Made by a program: the position numbers and the translations under genes
Shown: positions 1 through 7,605 of the stretch, piece by piece
Numbering within the stretch: the first letter of the stretch is position 1
Layout of the letters: each line of letters starts with the position of its first letter
Notes under the pieces: generated by a model
Told to the model about the DNA's origin: nothing
What the model saw: the letters and a program-made list of their open reading frames with translations, nothing else
The model's database searches: none
Assembly: GCA_963826505.1 (NCBI GenBank)
Contig: CAWGXG010000007.1
Location: forward strand, 682,001-746,000
Direction of reading: 5' to 3'
Origin: CAWGXG01 sp963826505
GTDB taxonomy: Bacteria; Chloroflexota; Anaerolineae; Aggregatilineales; Aggregatilineaceae
DNA length: 64,000 bases

Positions 1-1
1 G

Positions 2-1225
2 CTCAGCCAGATGATCGTCGCGGCCTCGCAAGACCCGGAGATCATTGCGTACGCCAAGCAGGCCGGTGCCAACGGGATCAACCTGTCGGGCATTTGCTGC
101 ACGGCGAACGAAATCCTGATGCGCCAGGGCATCCCCGCCGCTGGGAACTTCCTCCAGCAAGAGCTGGCCATCCTGACCGGTGCGGTCGAAGCGATGGTGG
201 TGGATGTGCAGTGCATCATGCAGGCCTTGGTCGCGCTGGCGGAGAACTTCCATACCAAGATCATCACGACCTCGCCCAAAGTGCGCATCAAAGGGGCCAC
301 GCACATTGAGTTTGACGAACACCAGGCTCTCACGATCGCCCGGCAGATTCTGCGCACGGCGATCGACAACTTCAAGAATCGCGGCGAGACGCAAATCCCC
401 GACGTGCGCGAAGACCTGATCCCCGGCTTCTCACACGAGTACATTTCGTACATGCTCGGCGGCTCCTACCGCGCGTCGTTCCGTCCGCTCAATGACGCCA
501 TCATGACCGGGCGTATTCGCGGCGTGGCGGCCATCGTCGGCTGCAACAACCCGCGCAGCCAGCACGACTACCTGCATACGCTCGTCACGCGCGAGCTGCT
601 GAAACAGGACGTGCTGATCGTAGAAACCGGCTGCGGAGCCATCGCCAGCGCCAAGCTCGGCCTGCTGCTCGGCGAAGCCGGGTTGGACCAGGTGGGTCAC
701 GGTCTGCGCGAAGTGTGCGAGACGGTCGGCATCCCGCCCGTGCTGCACATGGGATCGTGCGTGGACAACACCCGCATCCTGACGGTGCTCACGCAGATGG
801 TCGAAGAAGGTGGCCTGGGCGACGACATCGACCAGATTCCCGCCGTCGGCCTCGCCCCCGAATGGATGAGCGAAAAAGCCTTGTCCATCGGCACGTACTG
901 CGTGGCGTCGGGCGCTTACGTCATCTTCGGCGGCTCGTCACCCGTCGGTGGCATGCCCGACAAAGTCGAAGACAGCGACATCGTGCTGCGCTATATCAGC
1001 GAGGGGTGGGAAGAACTGTACGGCGGCAAGATGGAATTCGTAGCCGACCCACACGAAATGGTTCGCCGCACCCTCGAACATATCGATAAGAAACGCGCCG
1101 CGTTGGGTCTGCCCAAATGGGATCCCGAACGCTTCGGGCGCAGCGGTGACGCGCGCATGCGCGAACTCGAAGAGATGCCGCTGGCCGATCGCCAGGCCGC
1201 GCTTTACGGCGTGCCAGCCAAGTAG
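2..1225 (+). CDS. cooS: Anaerobic CO dehydrogenase catalytic subunit, C-terminal part (5' end outside window)
   Basis: This is the C-terminal part of the Ni-Fe carbon monoxide dehydrogenase that interconverts CO2 and CO and feeds CO to acetyl-CoA synthase. The frame is open from base 2, so the true start and the N-terminal B/D-cluster cysteines lie upstream. Five cysteine motifs expected for the Ni-Fe-S C-cluster are visible: SGICCTANE, VGCNNP, ETGCGA, MGSCVDN and TYCVASG. The C-terminal GGSSPVGG segment also fits CooS/AcsA. It ends 11 bases before the acetyl-CoA synthase start, so the two are surely co-transcribed. Family assignment is secure. Whether this is the acetogenic (AcsA) or a monofunctional form is inferred from context only. 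Confidence 0.95.
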   Translation, partial: LSQMIVAASQDPEIIAYAKQAGANGINLSGICCTANEILMRQGIPAAGNFLQQELAILTGAVEAMVVDVQCIMQALVALAENFHTKIITTSPKVRIKGATHIEFDEHQALTIARQILRTAIDNFKNRGETQIPDVREDLIPGFSHEYISYMLGGSYRASFRPLNDAIMTGRIRGVAAIVGCNNPRSQHDYLHTLVTRELLKQDVLIVETGCGAIASAKLGLLLGEAGLDQVGHGLREVCETVGIPPVLHMGSCVDNTRILTVLTQMVEEGGLGDDIDQIPAVGLAPEWMSEKALSIGTYCVASGAYVIFGGSSPVGGMPDKVEDSDIVLRYISEGWEELYGGKMEFVADPHEMVRRTLEHIDKKRAALGLPKWDPERFGRSGDARMRELEEMPLADRQAALYGVPAK

Positions 1226-1236
1226 GAGAAACTTAT

Positions 1237-4200
1237 ATGTCGCGTTACATTGCAACGCGTGCCATTCGTGGCGCGAACGCGCTGGTGACCGAAGCCGAAC
1301 TCATGCTGGGCAAAGCCCTGCGCGAAAAAGGCGCCGGAACACCCGTCGCGTTTCCGAATACCGCTTACTACCTGCCGGTCATCTATGGCATGACCGGGCG
1401 CGAAGTGACCACTGTCGGCGATTTGCAGACCGCGCTCAAACACGCGCGCGCTCTGCTGCACCCGCTTCCGGCGGAAAACAAGTGGACGCCCTACCTGGGC
1501 GAAACGCTCGATTCCGGCATGGCGACCCTGATCGCCGCCGAAACCATCGAAGCGATCCGGTTCATCTACAGCTTGCAGCCGGAACCATTCGCCGGGATCG
1601 AGCTGGCAGGCGGCACGGCCTATTCCAACAACGGCGACGGCAACGTCGGCCACCTCAACGGCCCGATCGATGATATTCAGCTGCGGTCGTGGGGTATCCA
1701 ACTGGTGGACGGGCGTATGCCCGGCTTCGCGGCGATCGTCGGCGCGGCCAAATCGAACGAGGTCGCAGTCAAGATCGTGCGCGAGCTTCAGCGCCGCAAC
1801 ATCCTGACCTTCCTCTCCGGCAACGTCAACGGGCGCAGCATCATCGACCAGTTGAACGAAGAAGGCGTCGAGCTGGGTTACGATACCTATACCGTGCCCT
1901 TCGGCACCGACACCATCAGCGCGATCTACGCGCTGGGCTTCGCCACACGCTCCGCGCTGACGTTCGGCGGCATCAAAGCCGGACAGGCGCGCGATATCCT
2001 GCTCTACAACAAGCAGCGCGTGTTCGCTTTCGTGCTGGCGTTGGGCGAAGTCGATGATTTGAAATACGCGGCGGCGGCGGGCGCGATTAACTTCGGCTTC
2101 CCCGTCATCGCCGATACCGTGATCCCCGAAATCCTGCCGACCGGCGTCACCTCGTACGAGCACGTCGTCAGCATGCCCTTCAACGAGATCGACGGCAAAG
2201 ACGATCTGGAACGCGCCGAGCTGCTGGTCCAGAAATGCATCGAAGTGCGCGGCGTCAAGATCAAAGTGACGGATGTGCCGGTGCCGGTCCCGTACGGCTC
2301 CGCCTTCGAAGGCGAAGTCGTGCGCAAAGCCGACATGCGCGTCGAGTTCGGCGGCAAGTATTCGCGTGCCTTCGAATATCTGCGCATGATCGATATGGAC
2401 CAGGTGACGGACGGTCGTGTCGAGATTGTCGGCCCCAACTTCGACGAGATCGCCGCTCAGGGACACATGGACCTGGGCATCGTGATCGAAGTCGCGGGGC
2501 GGCAGATGCAAAAAGACTTCGAGCCGGTGCTCGAACGGCAGGTGCACTACTTCGTCAACGGCGCGTCGGGCATCCAACACATCGGCCAGCGCGACATCAC
2601 CTGGATTCGTATCTCGAATGCCGCTTTCGAAAAGGGCTTCCGGTTGGAGCATTTCGGCAAAATCCTGCACGCCCGCTATCACGCCGACTTTGGCGCGATC
2701 GTGGACAAGGTGCAGGTCACGCTCTACACCGATCCCAAAGAAGTCGAAGCGTGGCTGGCTACGGCACGCGAAGCCTACGATTTCCGGAATAAGCGCCTGG
2801 AAGACCTGACCGACAACGCGGTCGACGAGTTCTACTCGTGCACGCTGTGCCAGTCCTTCGCGCCCGATCACGTCTGCATTGTCAGCCCGGAACGCCTGGG
2901 GCTGTGCGGTGCGTACAACTGGCTGGACTGCAAAGCCTCGTTCAGCATCAACCCCACCGGCCCCAACCAGCCGATCAAGCTCGGCAAACTGGTCGATGGC
3001 GTCAAGGGCTACTGGACCGGCACCAACGACTACGCTAAGATCGGGTCGCACGGCAGCGTGCAGGAAATCTCCATGTATTCGATCATGGAAAACCCGATGA
3101 CGGCCTGCGGCTGCTTCGAGTGCATCGTCATGCTGATCCCCGAAGCCAATGGCGTGATGATCGTCAGCCGCGAAGACACCAGCATGACCCCGGCGGGCAT
3201 GACCTTCAGCACGCTGGCAGGCATGGCGGGCGGCGGTCTGCAAACACCGGGCGTGATGGGCGTCGGGAAATACTACCTGATCAGCCCGAAATTCATCTCG
3301 GCCGATGGCGGACTCAAGCGCGTGGTGTGGATGAGCAGCGTCCTCAAGGAAACGATGGGCGACGAGCTGCGCGCCGCTGCGGAGCGCGACGGTCTGCCCA
3401 ATCTGCTGGACAAGATCGCCGACGAACGCACGGTCGGCGATGTCGACGCGCTGGTCGAATGGCTGGAAGAACACAACCATCCCGCGCTGGCCATGGGTCC
3501 CATGCAGGCCGGGCCATCCGCTGAAGCGGAGCCCGAACCAGACATCGTCGCCCAGGCCGAAGCGGTCATCCAGGCGGCAGACAAGCCTCAGCCCAAAGCG
3601 GAAGCGCCTGCCCCCAAACCCGAAGCTCCTAAGGCCGAGAAGGCCCCTGAACCCAAACCGGAACCGGCCAAGGCCGCAGCACCTGCGCCTGTACCACCGG
3701 TCGAACCGGCACGCGCCGAAAGTCGTAAGGAGTCTGTGTCTATGCCAGAAACCCCGAAACCCGCGGTCCCAGCACAGCCCGCGCCTCAGCCAGCCGGAAT
3801 GACCGACGGCAGCGCGGCTTTCTTCAACTCGCTGCGGCGCGCCCTGGCCAAGGGCCTGATGGCCGCGGCGATCGAGCTGGGTGCCGATGCCAGCAGTGTC
3901 CAACTGCCTGCCGCGCCAGTTGCCCCCGCTGCTCCCGCGCCAACACCGGCGGCCCCGCCCGTCGAAGCGCAAGCAGCAGCGCCCGCTCCTGCACCGGAAC
4001 CGGCAGCCCCGGCCCCGGTTGTGGAAGTGGCAGCGGCGGCCCCTGCGCCTGCCAAACCTGAACTGGCTCCCGATCAGCCCTGGCTGACCGAGGGCACCAA
4101 GACGGAAATCCTTAAAGAGAAATGGCCCGGAAAAGTCCGCGAGATCACGCTGGGTGCGACCGCCGCTGAAGGCGGGACGCGCAGCCGGACGGTCACGGTC

Positions 4201-5058
4201 GGCGGCGAGACGGCGCTGCCCTTCATGCACTTCGAAGGCAGCATCCCGCACCGCCCGGTGATCGCCATCGAGATCAAAGACAGCGTCCCTGAGGACTGGT
4301 CGTCGCTGCTGCTCAAGAAGTGGGGCGATTCGATGAAGAGTCCTGCCGCGTGGGCTAGAGCCGCCGAACAGGCCGGGGCCGATCTGCTGGTCCTGGCGCT
4401 GAGCATGACCGACGCTGACGGCAGCCCGATGACGCCTGACAAAGCAGTCGCGTCCACCAAAGCCGTGCTGGAAGCCAGCGGCCTGCCCCTGATCGTGTGG
4501 GGACCCGGCCAGGCGGACATGGACAACGCGCTGCTGGTCCCGATCGCGGAAGCGACCAAGGGCGAGCGGCTGGCGTTGGGCATCTGCGAGGACAAGAACT
4601 ACCGCACCATCGTCGCGACGGCGATGGCGAACGAGCATCTGGTCATCGCACGCACGGCGATGGACGTCAACCTCGCCAAGCAGCTTAACATCTTGATCAG
4701 CGATATGGGTCTGCCGATGGATCGCGTCCTGATGGATCCGACCACCGGTGCGCTGGGCTACGGTATCGAATACGGGTATTCCGTCATGGAACGGCTGCGT
4801 CTGGCCGCGCTGCAAGGCGACGCGATAACTCAGCTTCCGATGATCGTCACGCCGGGCTACGAAACCTGGAAAGCCAAAGAGTCCAAAGTGGGCGAAGGCG
4901 TGCCCGAAGCGTGGGGCGACTGGGAACAGCGCGCCATCACGTGGGAAACCCTGACGGCGGTCGCGCTGGTCGAATCGGCGGCGAACATCGTTGTGCTGCG
5001 CCATCCGGAAAGTGTCCGGCGCGTGCGCAAAGCCATCGACGATCTGATGACGGTCTAG
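1237..5058 (+). CDS. acsB-acsD: Acetyl-CoA synthase joined in frame to corrinoid Fe-S protein small subunit
   Basis: Residues 1-760 or so are bacterial-type acetyl-CoA synthase, which condenses a methyl group, CO and CoA. The A-cluster ligands are C535, C538, C547 and C557 for the Fe4S4 cubane and C624-G625-C626 for the Ni sites. Their spacing matches the Moorella enzyme exactly. Residues about 765-950 are Pro/Ala/Glu-rich linkers around a short helical stretch. Residues about 950-1273 are the TIM-barrel small subunit of the corrinoid iron-sulfur protein. These two are normally separate genes. An internal ATG at 3742 has a good Shine-Dalgarno, and an out-of-frame TAA sits at 3726, so separate translation or a hidden base deletion are real alternatives. 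The start has AGGAG upstream. Confidence 0.9.
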   Translation: MSRYIATRAIRGANALVTEAELMLGKALREKGAGTPVAFPNTAYYLPVIYGMTGREVTTVGDLQTALKHARALLHPLPAENKWTPYLGETLDSGMATLIAAETIEAIRFIYSLQPEPFAGIELAGGTAYSNNGDGNVGHLNGPIDDIQLRSWGIQLVDGRMPGFAAIVGAAKSNEVAVKIVRELQRRNILTFLSGNVNGRSIIDQLNEEGVELGYDTYTVPFGTDTISAIYALGFATRSALTFGGIKAGQARDILLYNKQRVFAFVLALGEVDDLKYAAAAGAINFGFPVIADTVIPEILPTGVTSYEHVVSMPFNEIDGKDDLERAELLVQKCIEVRGVKIKVTDVPVPVPYGSAFEGEVVRKADMRVEFGGKYSRAFEYLRMIDMDQVTDGRVEIVGPNFDEIAAQGHMDLGIVIEVAGRQMQKDFEPVLERQVHYFVNGASGIQHIGQRDITWIRISNAAFEKGFRLEHFGKILHARYHADFGAIVDKVQVTLYTDPKEVEAWLATAREAYDFRNKRLEDLTDNAVDEFYSCTLCQSFAPDHVCIVSPERLGLCGAYNWLDCKASFSINPTGPNQPIKLGKLVDGVKGYWTGTNDYAKIGSHGSVQEISMYSIMENPMTACGCFECIVMLIPEANGVMIVSREDTSMTPAGMTFSTLAGMAGGGLQTPGVMGVGKYYLISPKFISADGGLKRVVWMSSVLKETMGDELRAAAERDGLPNLLDKIADERTVGDVDALVEWLEEHNHPALAMGPMQAGPSAEAEPEPDIVAQAEAVIQAADKPQPKAEAPAPKPEAPKAEKAPEPKPEPAKAAAPAPVPPVEPARAESRKESVSMPETPKPAVPAQPAPQPAGMTDGSAAFFNSLRRALAKGLMAAAIELGADASSVQLPAAPVAPAAPAPTPAAPPVEAQAAAPAPAPEPAAPAPVVEVAAAAPAPAKPELAPDQPWLTEGTKTEILKEKWPGKVREITLGATAAEGGTRSRTVTVGGETALPFMHFEGSIPHRPVIAIEIKDSVPEDWSSLLLKKWGDSMKSPAAWARAAEQAGADLLVLALSMTDADGSPMTPDKAVASTKAVLEASGLPLIVWGPGQADMDNALLVPIAEATKGERLALGICEDKNYRTIVATAMANEHLVIARTAMDVNLAKQLNILISDMGLPMDRVLMDPTTGALGYGIEYGYSVMERLRLAALQGDAITQLPMIVTPGYETWKAKESKVGEGVPEAWGDWEQRAITWETLTAVALVESAANIVVLRHPESVRRVRKAIDDLMTV
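3726..3744 (+). promoter_or_regulatory. Internal TAAGGAG and ATG inside the acsB-acsD reading frame
   Basis: TAAGGAG at 3726-3732 lies 9 bases before an in-frame ATG at 3742, which would start a free corrinoid-protein small subunit (MPETPKP...). The TAA itself is in another frame. It would end acetyl-CoA synthase if one base were missing just upstream. The arrangement looks like a normal stop, ribosome binding site and start between two genes. Confidence 0.55.
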
Positions 5059-5078
5059 AACATCACGAGCACACTTAT

Positions 5079-5112
5079 GCGAGGGCGGCTGGTCACATCG
5101 CGTCGCCCTCGC
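5079..5112 (+). other. 9-bp inverted repeat after the acsB-acsD frame
   Basis: GCGAGGGCG (5079-5087) pairs perfectly with CGCCCTCGC (5104-5112) in the gap between acsB-acsD and the first CBS gene. There is no T-run, so it is more likely an mRNA-stabilising or processing hairpin than a terminator. Confidence 0.5.
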
Positions 5113-5179
5113 TCAACCGTGACGATCGGCGGCTGCGCCGCAAGGCGCGCCGCGCGGCGGTCACCGACAGGCACACAGC

Positions 5180-5704
5180 ATGGCAGAACGGCATATCGTC
5201 CGTGATTTAATGACTTTAGGCGTACAAAGCTGCGGGCCAGACACCCCCGTGAGTGAAGTGGCGCGGCAGTTAGTCGAGCGGGAACTCGAAGGCTTGACTG
5301 TACTCGACCATGAAGGCCACGCGATCGGAAAAGTCACCGAAGCCGACCTGATCGCCGCCTATGGGCGTGTGGGCGGGGCCGAGGCCCTGCGCGATCTGGC
5401 CGCCGAGGACGTGATGTCCGAGGATGTCCCCGACCTGCCGCCCGAAATCCCGCTGGAAGCCGCGGCGGAACTCATGCGGGATCGCGGTCAGCGCATCGTC
5501 TACTCGATGCACAACTCCGCCGGGATTTCCTATCCCGCGGCAGTCATCACCTTCTGGCATTTTCTGCGCCACATGGCCGCCCGCGACAATTCCGACCTGA
5601 TCGACCTGGGAATCCACGCCGCGCGGCGATCGCCCATGGAAATCTTCATGCAGAAGCGCAACGAAGCGCGCCGCCGCCGGTTGGGCATTCCCAACCAGGA
5701 GTAA
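5180..5704 (+). CDS. CBS-domain protein 1 in the acetyl-CoA pathway operon
   Basis: This 174-residue soluble protein has two CBS motifs: residues about 1-60 (VRDLMTLGVQSCGPDTPVSEVA) and about 75-135 (AAEDVMSEDVPDLPPEIPLEAA). Paired CBS motifs form a Bateman module that usually binds adenosyl nucleotides such as AMP, ATP or SAM. The C-terminal tail is basic (RNEARRRRLG). There is no catalytic domain. It sits between the corrinoid-protein subunit genes, so a role in sensing energy or methyl-donor state for the pathway is likely but inferred. The next gene is a paralogue with the same C-terminal SDLxDLGI motif. Confidence 0.85.
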   Translation: MAERHIVRDLMTLGVQSCGPDTPVSEVARQLVERELEGLTVLDHEGHAIGKVTEADLIAAYGRVGGAEALRDLAAEDVMSEDVPDLPPEIPLEAAAELMRDRGQRIVYSMHNSAGISYPAAVITFWHFLRHMAARDNSDLIDLGIHAARRSPMEIFMQKRNEARRRRLGIPNQE

Positions 5705-5710
5705 GCAGTC

Positions 5711-6190
5711 ATGTCCGAACGCCGCATGGTACGCGATCTGATTGGGGAAGCCCTGACCTGTGCGCCGGGCACGTCGCTGGCTGATGTGGCGCGCCTGCTG
5801 TTGGCGCAACACCAGGAAGCGGTGATCGTCCTGGAAGAGGGGCACGCCGTCGGCATGGTGAGCCGCACGGAGTTGATCACCGCCTACGCGCGGCCCAATC
5901 GCGACACGCTGACCGCTGAGGACGCCATGAACGAGGCGATCCCCCAGGTGCGGCCCGATATCCCGCTGGCTGCCGCCGCGCAGTTGATGCACGATCGCGG
6001 CGTGCGTGTGTTGTACGTCATGCCCCAACGCGGTGGAATTACCTACCCGGCGGGCATGCTATCCTACCGTGAACTGCTGCGCCAACTGGCCGCAAGCAGC
6101 GATGATGAACTGAGCGATTTAGGGATCAATGTCGTACGGACCCACGATGGCCCGCCGTCTGACCCCGCGTCGCCCGATCCAACCCGTTAA
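5711..6190 (+). CDS. CBS-domain protein 2 in the acetyl-CoA pathway operon
   Basis: This 159-residue paralogue of the preceding gene starts 6 bases after it, with AGGAG upstream. It again has two CBS motifs, at residues about 5-60 and 72-125. It shares the VRDL start, the RG-RV/IVY segment followed by ISYPA/ITYPA, and the SDLGI ending with its neighbour. The tail is Pro/Asp-rich. The pair may form a hetero-dimer of Bateman modules. The ligand and target are unknown. A CBS-only protein with no effector domain would act by binding another protein. Confidence 0.85.
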   Translation: MSERRMVRDLIGEALTCAPGTSLADVARLLLAQHQEAVIVLEEGHAVGMVSRTELITAYARPNRDTLTAEDAMNEAIPQVRPDIPLAAAAQLMHDRGVRVLYVMPQRGGITYPAGMLSYRELLRQLAASSDDELSDLGINVVRTHDGPPSDPASPDPTR

Positions 6191-6202
6191 TCACACATAG
6201 TC

Positions 6203-6228
6203 GCCGCGCGGCTGAAGTCCAGCGCGGC
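6203..6228 (+). other. Short GC hairpin before acsC
   Basis: GCCGCGC (6203-6209) and GCGCGGC (6222-6228) form a 7-bp stem in the short gap before acsC. No T-run follows. Confidence 0.35.
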
Positions 6229-6255
6229 GCCGACTGTCGATAGCAGGAGACTAAT

Positions 6256-7596
6256 ATGGCGCTTACCGGCATTCAAATTTACAAAATGCTGCCGCAAACC
6301 AACTGTAAAGATTGCGGCTTCCCGACCTGTCTCGCCTTTGCGATGAAGCTCGCCGCCAAACAGGCCGAGCTGGCTGCCTGCCCCCATGTCAGCGATGACG
6401 CGCGCGGCAAACTGTCCGAAGCCTCGCAGCCGCCCGTGCGGATGGTGTCACTCAAATCCAACGGGTTTGAGGTCAAAGCGGGCAACGAGACTGTAATGTT
6501 CCGGCACGAGAAGACGTTCTATAACAAGCCCGGTCTGTTCGTGCGGGTGAGCGACTCACAGCCGTTGGACGCGATCAAAGCCAAGATCAAGACCGCCGAC
6601 GCCTTCAGCGTGAATTACGTGGGGATGGACCTGACGCTGGACGGTTTCGCCGTGCAGGCTGACGCCGGTGACGGCACGGCCTTCGCGAACGCGATCAGCG
6701 CCGTGCGCGAAATCTCTCACCGCCCGCTGATCCTGGTCGCCAGCGATCCCGCCGTGATGGCGGCTGGCCTCAAAGCCATCGACGGCGAGCGCCCGCTGCT
6801 GGCCTGCGCGAACGCGAACAACTGGGAAGCGATGGCCGATCTCGCCAAAGCCAACGGCGCGGCTCTGGCCATCAGCGCCGGGTCATTGGACGAGATGGTC
6901 GATCTGTCCAACAAGGTCAAAGATCGCGGTGTGGACGACATTGTGCTGTCCCCCACAGCACGCCAACTGGGCAGCACGCTGACCTTCTACACGCAGATCC
7001 GGCGGTTGGCGCTCAAGAAGAATTTCCGCCCGGTGGGTTACCCGGTGCTGGCCTTCCCCGGCGACGCGCCCGATCTGGGCTACGAGGAAATGCTGGCCGC
7101 GCAAGCCATCGCCAAGTATGCAGGTTTCGTGGTACTGGATACCTTCACACCGGAATTGTCGTACGGTTTGCTCGTTTTGCGCGAAAATCTGTATACCGAC
7201 CCGCAGAAACCGATCCAGGTGCAGCCGGGCGTGTACGAGATCAACAACCCGACGCCGGAGTCGCCGGTGATGGTGACGACCAACTTCAGCATCACCTACT
7301 TCAGCGTTGCCAACGAAGTCGAAGGGGCCGGGCTGCCCGCGTGGCTGCTGGTCACCGACGCGGAAGGCATGAGCGTGCTCACCGCCTGGGCGGCGGGCAA
7401 ATTCGACGCGGAACGCATCGCCAAGTCGGTGAAGGAATTCGGGCTGGCCGACAAAGTCAGCCAGCGGCGGCTGGTGCTGCCCGGCCACGTGGCCGTGCTT
7501 TCCGGCGAGCTGGAAGAAGAACTCCCGGATTGGGAAATTCGCGTGGGGCCGCGCGAAGCGGTGGATATTCCGGCTTTCATGAAGCAAGCGTTGTAA
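6256..7596 (+). CDS. acsC: Corrinoid iron-sulfur protein large subunit
   Basis: This 446-residue large (gamma) subunit carries the methyl group between methyl-H4folate and acetyl-CoA synthase. The N-terminal Fe4S4 domain has C17, C20, C25 and C42 in the CX2CX4CX16C pattern of AcsC/CdhE. A TIM-barrel region follows, and the C-terminal B12-binding domain includes TTNFSITYFSVANEVE. The length is typical. AGGAG lies 10 bases before the ATG. Its partner small subunit is encoded in the acsB-acsD frame upstream. Confidence 0.95.
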   Translation: MALTGIQIYKMLPQTNCKDCGFPTCLAFAMKLAAKQAELAACPHVSDDARGKLSEASQPPVRMVSLKSNGFEVKAGNETVMFRHEKTFYNKPGLFVRVSDSQPLDAIKAKIKTADAFSVNYVGMDLTLDGFAVQADAGDGTAFANAISAVREISHRPLILVASDPAVMAAGLKAIDGERPLLACANANNWEAMADLAKANGAALAISAGSLDEMVDLSNKVKDRGVDDIVLSPTARQLGSTLTFYTQIRRLALKKNFRPVGYPVLAFPGDAPDLGYEEMLAAQAIAKYAGFVVLDTFTPELSYGLLVLRENLYTDPQKPIQVQPGVYEINNPTPESPVMVTTNFSITYFSVANEVEGAGLPAWLLVTDAEGMSVLTAWAAGKFDAERIAKSVKEFGLADKVSQRRLVLPGHVAVLSGELEEELPDWEIRVGPREAVDIPAFMKQAL

Positions 7597-7605
7597 CGCG
7601 GGATT

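Noticed and set aside
1204..5004. A 1266-codon open frame on the minus strand opposite the acsB-acsD gene
   Set aside because: It mirrors the sense gene in the antisense frame favoured by GC-rich codons. Its sequence is rich in Arg, His and Gly, lacks any family motif, and the sense strand has exact active-site spacing.
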